Shown piece by piece: positions 8,775-17,699 of a DNA stretch of 64,000 nucleotides; the stretch's first letter is position 1; the number at the start of each line of letters is the position of its first letter. The notes beneath the pieces are model-generated. The model did not search any database, had not been told where the DNA came from, and worked only from the letters and a program-made list of their open reading frames with translations. The translations under genes and the position numbers were made by a program. Source of the stretch: Paracoccaceae bacterium (GTDB lineage: Bacteria; Pseudomonadota; Alphaproteobacteria; Rhodobacterales; Rhodobacteraceae); the NCBI GenBank assembly GCA_021647745.1, contig JAKIUB010000003.1, forward strand, positions 1 through 64,000, in the 5' to 3' direction.

Positions 8775-10085
8775 TTACTCCTTGGGGCGGTTATCCACCA
8801 CCCGCACCGCTTTGCCCTTTGAGCGCGCCACGGCGCCCGGTTCAAGCACATCTACCAGAGCCGAAACCCCGACGATAGACTTGATTTTCTTGCCCAGCAA
8901 TCTTGCAGATGCCGCGCGCGCATCATCATTGGCGGCTGCCGGTATGGCCTCTACATGCACCACCATTTCATCCATCCGCCCGTCGCGCCTCAGCTCGATC
9001 TGAAAATGCGGCGATAACGCCTCCACCGCCATAATCTGCTCTTCGATCTGGGTCGGAAACACATTTACACCGCGCAGAATAATCATATCATCCGTGCGCC
9101 CGGTAATCTTTTCCATCCGCCGCATGCTCCGCGCCGTGCCGGGCAAAAGGCGCGTGAGATCACGGGTGCGGTAGCGAATAATCGGAAAGCCCTCCTTAGT
9201 CAGGGTGGTAAAGACCAGCTCGCCTTGCTCCCCGTCAGCCACCACTTCGCCGGTATCCGGATTGATGATCTCGGGAAAAAAATGATCCTCCCAAATATGC
9301 AGCCCGTCCTTGGTCTCGACACATTCATTGGCCACCCCCGGTCCCATCACCTCGCTCAGCCCGTAGATATCGACCGCGTGCATATCAAAAGCCTCCTCGA
9401 CCTCGGTGCGCAATGCGTTTGTCCAGGGTTCCGCACCAAAAATACCCACCTGAAGCGGGCTTTCGCGCGGGTCGCGACCCTGCGCGCGATATTCATCCAG
9501 AATTGAGAGCATATAAGACGGCGTAACCATGATCGTGCTCGCCCCGAATTCCTCGATCAGGCGCACCTGCCGGGGCGTCATGCCACCCGATACCGGCACC
9601 ACCGTGCAGCCCAGCCGCTCGGCCCCGTAATGCGCCCCAAGCCCACCGGTAAACAAGCCGTAGCCATAGGCAATATGCACCACATCACCAGCGCGCGTGC
9701 CGCTGGCGCGCATCGAGCGGGCGACCACATCTGCCCATGTCGAAATATCGTTTTTGGTATACCCCACCACCGTCGGCTGGCCCGTAGTGCCGGAGGAGGC
9801 ATGCACCCGCGCAATCTGCTCGCGCGGCACCGCAAACATGCCAAAAGGGTAGTTATCGCGCAGATCCTGCTTGACGGTAAAGGGAAACCTCGCCAGATCT
9901 GCCAAACTGCGCAGATCATCAGGATGCACGCCGGCAGCATCAAATTTTTTCTTGTAAAACAGCACGTTGTCATAGGCGTGGCGCAGCGACCAGCGCATCC
10001 GCTCAAGCTGCAACGCCTGAATTTCATCCAGCGAGGCAATCTCGATCGGCTCCAGATCGCCGCGTTTCGGTGTTAAATCCTTCAT
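8775..10085 (-). CDS. paaK: Phenylacetate-CoA ligase
   Basis: 436 residues, the normal PaaK length. It activates phenylacetate to phenylacetyl-CoA with ATP. The adenylate-forming phosphate loop is SSGTTGQPT at 97-105; IYGLSEVMGPG near 240 and TGRTDDMIILRGVNVFP near 330 are the A5 and A8-type motifs. Its start overlaps the paaI stop as ATGA (10082-10085). The ring-epoxidase genes paaABCDE are not in the window. Confidence 0.94.
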   Translation of the reverse strand: MKDLTPKRGDLEPIEIASLDEIQALQLERMRWSLRHAYDNVLFYKKKFDAAGVHPDDLRSLADLARFPFTVKQDLRDNYPFGMFAVPREQIARVHASSGTTGQPTVVGYTKNDISTWADVVARSMRASGTRAGDVVHIAYGYGLFTGGLGAHYGAERLGCTVVPVSGGMTPRQVRLIEEFGASTIMVTPSYMLSILDEYRAQGRDPRESPLQVGIFGAEPWTNALRTEVEEAFDMHAVDIYGLSEVMGPGVANECVETKDGLHIWEDHFFPEIINPDTGEVVADGEQGELVFTTLTKEGFPIIRYRTRDLTRLLPGTARSMRRMEKITGRTDDMIILRGVNVFPTQIEEQIMAVEALSPHFQIELRRDGRMDEMVVHVEAIPAAANDDARAASARLLGKKIKSIVGVSALVDVLEPGAVARSKGKAVRVVDNRPKE

Positions 10086-10525
10086 CGCGCGCTCTCCTCG
10101 AAATGTTGGCCACGGATCACCCTTGAGCCGCCACGAAACTCGGCGATCAGCTCGCCCTTCTGGTTGGTAACGCTCACATCATAAACCCCCGAGCGGCCAA
10201 AGCGCGCGCGCTCGACCGCATGGGCGCTGAGAGTGTCGCCCGCAAAGCCCGGCGCGATATAGGACATCGAATTATGCTGCGCCACCGCCACCTGATTATG
10301 GCTGTTACAGGCCAGCGCAAAGGCACTATCCGCCAAGGCAAAGCTGACCCCGCCGTGGCAGGTTTTGTGGCCATTGCAATGATGCGGCTCCAAGCGCATA
10401 GACACAACCGCCTCACCCGGCGCAATATACTCACACACCATGCCAAACCAGCGCGAGGCGGCATCCGCCCCCCACATCACATCGCGCACCCGCTCGGCGC
10501 GTTCTTGTGCAGATATTCCGGTCAT
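10082..10525 (-). CDS. paaI: Phenylacetate-pathway thioesterase PaaI
   Basis: 147 residues from the ATG at 10525, supported by a strong GGGGAGG site; an open frame extends upstream but without support. Hot-dog fold with HHCNGHKTCHGG (48-59) and SFALADSAF (61-69), where the Asp at 66 is the likely catalytic residue of the family. PaaI clears dead-end hydroxyphenylacetyl-CoA or similar thioesters in the pathway. First gene of the leftward operon; translationally coupled to paaK. Confidence 0.92.
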   Translation of the reverse strand: MTGISAQERAERVRDVMWGADAASRWFGMVCEYIAPGEAVVSMRLEPHHCNGHKTCHGGVSFALADSAFALACNSHNQVAVAQHNSMSYIAPGFAGDTLSAHAVERARFGRSGVYDVSVTNQKGELIAEFRGGSRVIRGQHFEESAR

Positions 10526-10561
10526 TGCCGACCTCCCCGTTTTTTCCCACTTTACATAAGC

Positions 10562-10575
10562 TGACCATACGGTCA
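10562..10575. promoter_or_regulatory. TetR-type (PaaR-like) operator
   Basis: TGACCATACGGTCA: perfect TGACC/GGTCA half-sites around a 4-nt centre. It lies in the 77-base divergent region, 37 bases from the paaI start and 28 from the GTG of the rightward operon, so one site could control both. TGACCG...CGGTCA is the kind of palindrome known for PaaR and FadR-like TetR regulators. Confidence 0.7.
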
Positions 10576-10602
10576 ATAGTAACCCCGAAAAGGGGGCCGC
10601 CC

Positions 10603-12594
10603 GTGAGCGTCGTCAAAACCGAATTTAGCGGAGGCATTTTATATGTCACCATTGATAACCCGCCGGTAAATGCCACCTCGCGCGCGGTGCGCATTGGGCT
10701 TTTGGCTGCGGTGGAGCAAGGACGCGATGCCCGCGCGGTGTTGCTATCCTGTGCGGGGCGCACATTTATCGCCGGTGGCGATATGGGCGAGTTTGACAGC
10801 CCCGCCCAAGCACCAGACCTGCCCGATGTGGTTGCCGCAATCGAGCATAGCCCCGCCCCGTGGGTTGCATTGCTTCACGGCACTGTGCTTGGCGGGGGCC
10901 TCGAGATCGCGCTTGGTTGCGCCCATAGAATCGCCACGCCAGATACCCGTTTTGGCCTGCCCGAGGTCAATATCGGGCTGATCCCGGGCGCTGGCGGCAC
11001 CCAGCGCCTGCCGCGCCTTGTCGGCTTTGATCTGGCGGTTGAAATGGCCACCACCGGGCGGATGGTGGATGCCAAAACCATGCTCACAGCCGGCGGGATA
11101 GACCGGATAGCGGATGACCTGCAAGCCACCGCCACCGCCCTCATCCAAAACCTGCCAAAGCGCCCCAGCCCGATCAGCGCCCGCCCGCGCCCCGAGGCCA
11201 GCACAAAGACCATTGCCCGCACCTCCGTCAAATTCACCAGAGGAGCCAAGGCCCCGATGCACAATCTCGAGGCCCTGATCTGGTCCACAAAAACCGACTT
11301 CACCGAGGGCCAGCCCCGTGAGCGCGCCCTGCACCTGAAGCTGCGCCAATCGGCCGAATCCCGCGCCCTGCGCCATGCCTTTTTTAGTGAGCGCGCCGCC
11401 GCCCGTCCAGCCATCCTCAAAGGAGCAACCGGCAGGGAAACAACCCAAATCGCCATCATCGGCGGCGGGCTGATGGGGGCGGGCATTGCCACCGCCGCGC
11501 TGCTGGCAGGCTATAAAATCCATTTGCTGGAAACCAGCGATGAGGCGGCAAGGGCCGGTATTTCCCGCATCCACACCCTGCTTGACGGGGCGGAGAAACG
11601 CGGCAAGATCAGCGCCGGGCGGCGCGCTGACCTCCGCCTCTCCAGCTCCGCCGATTATGCCGATGCCGCAAGCGCGGATCTGGCCATCGAGGCGGTGTTC
11701 GAGGATCTGGATGTAAAGCAACAGGTGTTCCGGCGGCTGGCCAAACAGATGCGCCCCGATGCGCTGCTGGCCAGCAACACCTCCTATCTTGACCCCCACG
11801 ATATTTTTATGGGCATCAAAAACCCCGGGCGCTGTCTTGGCCTGCATTTCTTCTCTCCCGCCCATATCATGAAGCTGGTCGAGGTCATCGCGCTGGATGA
11901 AACCTCCCCCGAGACCCTCGCCACCGGCTTCACCCTTGTCAAACGGCTGAAGAAATCCCCGGTCCTGTCGGGGGTTTGTGATGGTTTTATCGGCAACCGC
12001 ATGCTGGCCGCCTATCGCCGCGCCGCTGATTACCTGCTGGCCGATGGTGCGTTGCCCGCTGAAATAGACACCGCCATGCGCCGCTTTGGCATGCCGATGG
12101 GACCTTATGAGTTGCAAGACCTTACCGGATTGCAAATTGCCTATGCCAGCCGGCAGCGGCAGGCGGGCAGCCGCCCCGCCAGCGAGCGCTACATCCCCTT
12201 TGGCGACCAGCTGGTGGAAATGGGCCGCACCGGCCAGCGGGCGGGCAAAGGCTGGTATCGCTATTATGAAGGCAACCGCACACCCTTGGAAGACCCGGAG
12301 GTGAGCGCCTTGATCCTCGCCGGGGCGGATAACCGTTTTCAGTTCTCGCCAGACCAGATCATCGAGCGCCTGCTGGCCGCGATGATCAACGAAGGGGCGC
12401 GCATACTGGAAGAAGGCATCGCCGCCAGTGCTGGCGATATCGACGTGGTGCAGATGCTCGGCTACGGCTTTCCGCGCTGGCGCGGCGGCCCGATGCATTA
12501 CGGCGATACATTGGAGCACCTGCCCGAAATGATGCGGGCCCTTGCCGCACAAAGCCCCGGCTCGTGGCAGCTCGCCAAAAAGTTCAAAGGATAA
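10603..12594 (+). CDS. Bifunctional enoyl-CoA hydratase / 3-hydroxyacyl-CoA dehydrogenase
   Basis: 663 residues from a GTG at 10603 with AGGGGG 7 bases upstream. The N-terminal crotonase domain has GGDMGEFD (59-66) and the oxyanion loop HGTVLGGGLEIAL (92-104), with Glu121 in LPEVNIGL. A Rossmann NAD domain follows (IAIIGGGLMGAGIA near 285), then two C-terminal dehydrogenase helical domains. Organised like FadJ/FadB. In this operon it probably supplies the PaaF and PaaH steps (hydration and oxidation of dehydroadipyl-CoA) as one polypeptide; a general beta-oxidation role remains possible. Confidence 0.9.
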   Translation: MSVVKTEFSGGILYVTIDNPPVNATSRAVRIGLLAAVEQGRDARAVLLSCAGRTFIAGGDMGEFDSPAQAPDLPDVVAAIEHSPAPWVALLHGTVLGGGLEIALGCAHRIATPDTRFGLPEVNIGLIPGAGGTQRLPRLVGFDLAVEMATTGRMVDAKTMLTAGGIDRIADDLQATATALIQNLPKRPSPISARPRPEASTKTIARTSVKFTRGAKAPMHNLEALIWSTKTDFTEGQPRERALHLKLRQSAESRALRHAFFSERAAARPAILKGATGRETTQIAIIGGGLMGAGIATAALLAGYKIHLLETSDEAARAGISRIHTLLDGAEKRGKISAGRRADLRLSSSADYADAASADLAIEAVFEDLDVKQQVFRRLAKQMRPDALLASNTSYLDPHDIFMGIKNPGRCLGLHFFSPAHIMKLVEVIALDETSPETLATGFTLVKRLKKSPVLSGVCDGFIGNRMLAAYRRAADYLLADGALPAEIDTAMRRFGMPMGPYELQDLTGLQIAYASRQRQAGSRPASERYIPFGDQLVEMGRTGQRAGKGWYRYYEGNRTPLEDPEVSALILAGADNRFQFSPDQIIERLLAAMINEGARILEEGIAASAGDIDVVQMLGYGFPRWRGGPMHYGDTLEHLPEMMRALAAQSPGSWQLAKKFKG

Positions 12595-12597
12595 ATC

Positions 12598-14616
12598 ATG
12601 CAGCAAATTCATAGCTTCGCCTCTGGCCACTGGATCGCCCCCGATGCCATCGCCCGCCCGATTTACAGCGCCGTCACCAGCGCGCAGATTGCTCAGGCAG
12701 GCAATGCGCTAAACACCCCCGCCATGCTGGATTTTGCCCGAAACACCGGCGGCCCCGCCCTGCGCGCGCTGACCTTTCACGACCGCGCACGGCGGCTAAA
12801 AGCGCTGGCGCTGCACCTGAAAGCCCATAAAAAACCGCTTTACGCCCTCAGCCATACCACCGGCGCCACCCATGCCGACAGCCAGATAGATATTGACGGC
12901 GGCATCACCACCATGCTGGTTTTTGCCTCCAAGGGGCGGCGGGAGTTACCCGATGCACAAGTGTATCTTGATGGAAATATTGAGCAGCTTTCTCGAAATG
13001 GCAGCTTTATGGGCCAGCATATCTGCACGCCGCTTCTGGGGGCGGCAGTGCATATCAACGCTTATAATTTTCCGGTCTGGGGCATGCTCGAAAAGCTCGC
13101 CCCGACCCTGCTGGCCGGTGTACCCGCCATTATCAAGCCCGCAACCTCCACCGTGCATGTCGCCGAAGCCGCCTTTCGGATCATGGTCGAAAGCGGGATA
13201 TTCCCCGAAGGGGCGATGCAGTTTATAGCCGGCAGCTCGGGCGATCTACTTGGCCACCTCGGCGCACAAGATACGGTGGCCTTTACCGGCTCGGCCGATA
13301 CCGCCCTGATGCTGCGCGCCGCGCCAAACCTGCTGAAAAACGCGGTGCGCTTTACCGCCGAGCAAGACAGCCTGAATGCTTCTATCCTTGGTCCTGACGC
13401 CACCGAAGGCACCCCCGAGTTTGATCTGTTTATCACCGAGGCCCACCGCGAGATCACTACCAAAGCAGGCCAAAAATGCACTGCAATTCGCCGGATACTG
13501 GCACCCGAAGCGCTTGTGGCTCCGGTGATAGAGGCACTCACCGCCAAGCTTGAAAAAACCGTTATCGGTGATCCGGCCGCGCCAGAGACCACCATGGGCG
13601 CGCTGGTTTCAGAGGCCCGGCGCGCGGATGTGCTCGCCCGTATAAAAGAAATCGCCAAAGAGGCCACACGGGTATTTGGCGATGACACCCCGCCGATGGA
13701 AAAAGGCGCATTTATGGCCCCGCAGCTCTTTCATTGCACCGCCCCCGATAGCGCGCGCGCGGTTCACGAAGTCGAGGCCTTTGGCCCGGTTTCCACCATT
13801 ATGCCTTACCGCGACCTGCCCCATGCGGCAGCGCTGGCCAATCGCGGCGGCGGCTCGCTGGTAGCTTCTGTTATTACCCATGATCCGGCGGTTGCCAGCC
13901 AGCTTGCCATGGATATCGCTGCCCACCATGGCCGGCTCTATTTCAATGATCGCGATTCGATGGCCGAATCCACCGGCCACGGCGCTCCGCTGCCCCACTT
14001 GGTGCATGGCGGGCCGGGGCGTGCAGGCGGCGGCGAGGAAATGGGCGGCATTCGCGGGGTGATGCACTATATGCAGCGCACCGCAGTGCAAGGCTCGCCG
14101 CGCCTGCTTTCGGCCATAGGCCAGACATGGCTGCCCGGCGCACCGGTGACCGAGGCCAAAAAACACCCCTTTCGCCACCATTTCGAAGATCTGACGCTTG
14201 GCGAAAGCCTGTTAACAGATGCCCGCAAGATTTCGCTGGAGGATATCGAGCATTTTGCCCGCTTCACCGGTGATACGTTTTATGCCCATATGGACGAGGA
14301 GGCCGCCAAGGCCAATCCGTTTTTCCCCGGTCGTGTTGCCCATGGCTATCTGCTACTTTCCTTTGCCGCCGGGCTTTTTGTCGAGCCGGACCCTGGCCCG
14401 GTGCTGGCCAATACCGGCCTTGAGCGCCTGAGCTTCCAACAACCCGTCAGCCCCGGTGACAGCCTGCGCGCGCGCCTGACCGTCATGCGCAAAACCAAGC
14501 GCAATGATGACTATGGAGAGGTGCGCTGGCATGTGGAGCTAAGCAATCAACGGGGTGAAACCGTTGCCACCTACGAGCTGCTGACCATGGTGGCACGGCT
14601 GCCCGCGCACGCCTAG
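12598..14616 (+). CDS. paaZ: Bifunctional oxepin-CoA hydrolase / semialdehyde dehydrogenase PaaZ
   Basis: 672 residues, close to E. coli PaaZ. An aldehyde dehydrogenase domain fills about 1-510, with the likely general base Glu255 (FTAEQDSLN) and nucleophile Cys294 (GQKCTAIR). A MaoC hot-dog hydratase domain follows (about 530-665; FTGDTFYAHMDEE, FPGRVAHGY). It opens oxepin-CoA and oxidises the resulting aldehyde, avoiding a toxic cyclic by-product. The ATG is 3 bases after the preceding gene, and the next gene is convergent. Confidence 0.94.
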   Translation: MQQIHSFASGHWIAPDAIARPIYSAVTSAQIAQAGNALNTPAMLDFARNTGGPALRALTFHDRARRLKALALHLKAHKKPLYALSHTTGATHADSQIDIDGGITTMLVFASKGRRELPDAQVYLDGNIEQLSRNGSFMGQHICTPLLGAAVHINAYNFPVWGMLEKLAPTLLAGVPAIIKPATSTVHVAEAAFRIMVESGIFPEGAMQFIAGSSGDLLGHLGAQDTVAFTGSADTALMLRAAPNLLKNAVRFTAEQDSLNASILGPDATEGTPEFDLFITEAHREITTKAGQKCTAIRRILAPEALVAPVIEALTAKLEKTVIGDPAAPETTMGALVSEARRADVLARIKEIAKEATRVFGDDTPPMEKGAFMAPQLFHCTAPDSARAVHEVEAFGPVSTIMPYRDLPHAAALANRGGGSLVASVITHDPAVASQLAMDIAAHHGRLYFNDRDSMAESTGHGAPLPHLVHGGPGRAGGGEEMGGIRGVMHYMQRTAVQGSPRLLSAIGQTWLPGAPVTEAKKHPFRHHFEDLTLGESLLTDARKISLEDIEHFARFTGDTFYAHMDEEAAKANPFFPGRVAHGYLLLSFAAGLFVEPDPGPVLANTGLERLSFQQPVSPGDSLRARLTVMRKTKRNDDYGEVRWHVELSNQRGETVATYELLTMVARLPAHA

Positions 14617-14622
14617 GGTGGC

Positions 14623-15459
14623 TCAGAGCGCTCCGATATAGCGCGGCCCGATGGCCTCTCTTTGACCCTCACGCACCGCTATTTCTGCGGCTTTGGCCAG
14701 TGGTTTCCGGCCCTCGAAATCAGCGACCTTAAGCGGCGCATGAAACGTAACCCGCACCCGCCCGCCAACCGACAGGCCAAGGATCATCAGGGCATGGGGG
14801 CCAAAATACATATCGCCCCACCAGCCATAAAACCGTGTATCGCGCCCCTTTGGCGGAAAATAACTGACCGTAACCGGCTGCACCCAGACCAGATCGCGCA
14901 GGCTATCGGACTGAAACACCCCGAACAGGGTCGACTTGAAGGGCAGCACCCGCAACCCGTCCGTGCTGGTCCCCTCGGGAAAAAAGCACAGCTTGTCGCC
15001 CGCCGCGATGCGCTCGGCGAGCTGGGCTTGCTGGTGCTTGGCAGCACTGGGTCGACGCTCGATAAACACGGTGCCGGTGACCCGCGCCATCCAGCCGATC
15101 ACCGGCCAGCTCGCCACCTCGGCCTTGGAAACAAAATGGATATGCGCCGCCGAATGCAGCACAAAAATATCCAGCCATGACGAGTGATTGGCCACGATCG
15201 CGCCACCATGAGCCATCTCGCGACCCACGATTTCCAGCCGCAGCCCCGAAAGGCCATGGCCGACCCGCCCCCAGAGCCGCGCCAAAGCGCCGCTCACCCG
15301 CTTGCCACCGGTGGCCTTTTCCACCAGTCGCACCAAAAGAAAAAGCACCACCAACACAACAAATGCGATCACAATAACCGGCAGCCGCACCATAAGCCGC
15401 AGCCCGCCGATCAGCCCCGGCTTCGGTAGGGGGCCGGGTTTTACCTCTGTCCAGCCCAT
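14623..15459 (-). CDS. olsA: 1-acyl-glycerol-3-phosphate / lyso-ornithine lipid acyltransferase
   Basis: 278 residues of the PlsC family: an N-terminal membrane helix (about 22-46), the catalytic NHSSWLD (HX4D) and the acceptor-binding FFPEGTSTDG. Because it directly follows olsB (3-base gap, same strand), it is most likely OlsA, which adds the second fatty acid to lyso-ornithine lipid. In some roseobacters OlsA also acylates lysophosphatidate; that dual role is known for the family, not shown here. Confidence 0.85.
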   Translation of the reverse strand: MGWTEVKPGPLPKPGLIGGLRLMVRLPVIVIAFVVLVVLFLLVRLVEKATGGKRVSGALARLWGRVGHGLSGLRLEIVGREMAHGGAIVANHSSWLDIFVLHSAAHIHFVSKAEVASWPVIGWMARVTGTVFIERRPSAAKHQQAQLAERIAAGDKLCFFPEGTSTDGLRVLPFKSTLFGVFQSDSLRDLVWVQPVTVSYFPPKGRDTRFYGWWGDMYFGPHALMILGLSVGGRVRVTFHAPLKVADFEGRKPLAKAAEIAVREGQREAIGPRYIGAL

Positions 15460-15462
15460 GGC

Positions 15463-16206
15463 TCAGCCTCGCTTTTTTGAATAGAATTCACGGTATTTTT
15501 GCACCATCCGGCCAGTATCCATCAACAGGCAGACATCTATCGTATTAAAGCGCTTGTCAATAAATGCGCCATCTCCGACAAACCCGCCGAGGCGCAAATA
15601 GGCTTTGATCAGCGAAGGAATCTGGCGCAGCGCGGCGCGGCTGTCAAGCTGGTCGGCGGCGATCATATCCATCTGCTGATAGACCTTTGAGCGCACCCGC
15701 AGATCTTCAGGCGCCAAAAAGCTGTGATGCAGATACGAAAGCGCCCCGGACAAGGCCTGCGGGTCTGTGCCGTGAAATGACGCCACACCAAACAAAACCT
15801 CGATCTCGTGCTGGCTGACATAGGCGCCCAGCCCCTCCCACAGCAGATGTATACCAACCCCGCTACGGTATTCACGCGCCACACAGGAGCGGCCAAGCTC
15901 AAGCGCGCGATGGCTTTCGAGCTTGCCAAGGTCATACTCTGTCGCGCCATAAAACCCGATACCGGCGGCGGCCATATCGCTGCGCATCACGCGATAAACC
16001 CCGACAACCCGGTCCACAACCCTGTCAATCAACAGCAGGTGGTCAAAATAGGGATCATACGCATCGCGCTCCAGCCCGAGCGCAGCAGACTCCGCATCGG
16101 TTGTCGCCCCCATTTCCTTGACAAACACCTGATAGCGCAGCCGCTGGGCCGCCATTATTTCGCCTTCATCGCGGGCGAGGCGTACTTCAAACTGGCTGCT
16201 ATCCAT
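15463..16206 (-). CDS. olsB: L-ornithine N-alpha-acyltransferase
   Basis: 247 residues from the ATG at 16206; the upstream gene ends at 16199, an 8-base overlap that favours this start over one at 16248. GNAT-like fold: QRLRYQVFVKEMG near the N-terminus, LELGRSCVAREYR in the middle, and LIKAYLRLGGFVGDGAFID near the end. It transfers a 3-hydroxyacyl group from ACP to ornithine, the first step to phosphorus-free ornithine lipids. A second, divergent family member is at 58033-58749. Confidence 0.88.
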   Translation of the reverse strand: MDSSQFEVRLARDEGEIMAAQRLRYQVFVKEMGATTDAESAALGLERDAYDPYFDHLLLIDRVVDRVVGVYRVMRSDMAAAGIGFYGATEYDLGKLESHRALELGRSCVAREYRSGVGIHLLWEGLGAYVSQHEIEVLFGVASFHGTDPQALSGALSYLHHSFLAPEDLRVRSKVYQQMDMIAADQLDSRAALRQIPSLIKAYLRLGGFVGDGAFIDKRFNTIDVCLLMDTGRMVQKYREFYSKKRG

Positions 16207-16441
16207 CAAGGTTTTCCGCGATAAGGTATTTTGGGTATCTACAAACATACCTTACCCGCTTCAAGCTTTCTTTAGATTTTATTAACCCTGATGAATTAAA
16301 ATCCAGGTCAAGCGCCACTTCACTTCCGTTAATAACCACTTTACCGACATGCTCGAAATTAACCGTAATCCCCGCCCCGATACCCCATTTCGGCATAGAG
16401 GGGTGGCGCACGCGCACACCCGGTGCCAATATAGAATTCAT
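16199..16441 (-). CDS. DUF3553 small protein
   Basis: 80 residues. The N-terminal half (LAPGVRVRHPSMPKWGIG, then VNFEHVGKVVI) fits the short beta-rich DUF3553 domain, also found attached to UvrD-type helicases. Translation is probably coupled to olsB through the 8-base overlap, although no link to lipid synthesis is known. A GGAGGG-like site precedes the ATG, and chpT starts divergently 26 bases away. Confidence 0.75.
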   Translation of the reverse strand: MNSILAPGVRVRHPSMPKWGIGAGITVNFEHVGKVVINGSEVALDLDFNSSGLIKSKESLKRVRYVCRYPKYLIAENLDG

Positions 16442-16467
16442 CCTACCCTCCTCTTACAGGCCAGAAA

Positions 16468-17055
16468 ATGAAAGATACCCTCACCGAACTGATAAGCGCC
16501 CGCATCTGTCATGATCTCATAAGCCCTGTCGGTGCCATCGGCAACGGGCTGGAGCTGATGCGCGAGCTGGGCGGCCCCTCGCCCGAGCTGGAGCTGGTTA
16601 GCCAATCCACCGATAGCGCTCTGGCCAAGCTGACCTTCTTTCGCATCGCCTTTGGCAGCGCCACCCCCACCCTGATCGGCGGGCCGGAAGCACAGCGCAC
16701 GGCGGCGGCTATGTTTGCCAGCGGTCGGCTTTCCCTTCGCTTTAGCGAGCCGTGGGGCGACCGGGAACGCCAGCTGGTCAAGCTCTTTTATCTGCTTTTG
16801 CTCTGCATGGAAACCAGCCTGCCGCGCGGTGGGGAGATATCGTGTAGCCCTACGGTCTCGGGCTGGGATATGCAGATCAGCGGCATGCCGGTAGAGGCTC
16901 AAAGCCCCCTTTGGCACCCCTTGCTTAAGGGTGGCCCCGCCCCGGAACCAACCGCCAAAACCCTGCATTTTATACTGGCACAGCAATGCCTTGCTGCACA
17001 ATCCATCACCCTGCGTCTTGAAAAGGCCGAGCAAAGCCTGCGCCTGACATTCTAG
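16468..17055 (+). CDS. chpT: Histidine phosphotransferase ChpT
   Basis: 195 residues. ARICHDLISPVGAIGNGLEL (11-30) holds the phospho-accepting His15 on the first dimerisation helix; the C-terminal half is a degenerate ATPase-like domain. ChpT passes phosphate from CckA to CtrA (and CpdR), controlling motility, gene-transfer agents and division in alphaproteobacteria. The 3' end overlaps the convergent septation gene by 4 bases. A CtrA-type box occurs elsewhere in this window at 35262-35277. Confidence 0.88.
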   Translation: MKDTLTELISARICHDLISPVGAIGNGLELMRELGGPSPELELVSQSTDSALAKLTFFRIAFGSATPTLIGGPEAQRTAAAMFASGRLSLRFSEPWGDRERQLVKLFYLLLLCMETSLPRGGEISCSPTVSGWDMQISGMPVEAQSPLWHPLLKGGPAPEPTAKTLHFILAQQCLAAQSITLRLEKAEQSLRLTF

Positions 17056-17678
17056 GAAGGGGTTTCTTCGTTTTCTTCGCCCTCTTCCTCGATGGCGTAT
17101 TTTTGGAAAACCCCCATCTGGGAAAAGATAAAACCAAAGGTCGCAACAGGCAGAAAAAATGTTTTGAAATTCACCCAGATATCCGTATCCATATTGCGCC
17201 AGACCAGCTCGTTGATGACCGCCAGCGCCAGAAAAAACAGTGCAAACCGTTTGGTGAATATCATCCAGCCCTCATCCTGCAAGGGCATCATTTCGCCCAT
17301 CAGATAGCGCAAATAGCTCTGCCCGCGCAGCAAGCCAAAGCCAAGCATGCCGCCAAAAGCAGCATAAAGGATGGTCGGTTTCATCTTGATAAAGGTGGCA
17401 TCTTGCAGCCACAGGGTCAGCCCGCCAAATATAATAACGATCACCGCCGTGATCACCGCCATTTTCGGCAGCTTGCGTGTGGTAAACCAAGACCAGCCCA
17501 GCGCCGCCAGCGTCACCGGAATAAACACCCCGGTCGCAAAGATAACCTGCGCCAGCTGGCGCTCCTCGTCCGAAGCTCCCTCAGGGAAGGGCGCCCAGCG
17601 ATAGGCAAGAAAAAAGATAACAATCGGACCCATTTCGAGCACGAGTTTCAGAATCGGGTTTTGCTTTTTTTGTTCCAT
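17052..17678 (-). CDS. Inner-membrane septation protein A (YciB/IspZ)
   Basis: 208 residues with about five membrane segments and the family pattern LELGPIVIFFLAY at the N-terminus (here LEMGPIVIFFLAYRW). The conserved NELVWRNMDTDIWVNFK stretch is near residue 160. The C-terminus ends in an acidic Glu-rich tail. YciB proteins influence envelope and division architecture. It sits 21 bases downstream of the EamA gene, in a leftward run with ftsY. Confidence 0.9.
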   Translation of the reverse strand: MEQKKQNPILKLVLEMGPIVIFFLAYRWAPFPEGASDEERQLAQVIFATGVFIPVTLAALGWSWFTTRKLPKMAVITAVIVIIFGGLTLWLQDATFIKMKPTILYAAFGGMLGFGLLRGQSYLRYLMGEMMPLQDEGWMIFTKRFALFFLALAVINELVWRNMDTDIWVNFKTFFLPVATFGFIFSQMGVFQKYAIEEEGEENEETPS

Positions 17679-17699
17679 GGCTCTCCCTTAAACGCTTCG

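Noticed and set aside
10744..12630. A 628-codon open frame antisense to the hydratase/dehydrogenase
   Set aside because: Shadow of a high-GC gene; composition and residues (Gly/His-rich) look non-coding.
16272..16290. TTAA-N10-TTAA as a CtrA site near chpT
   Set aside because: The spacing is wrong and it lies inside the DUF3553 coding region.
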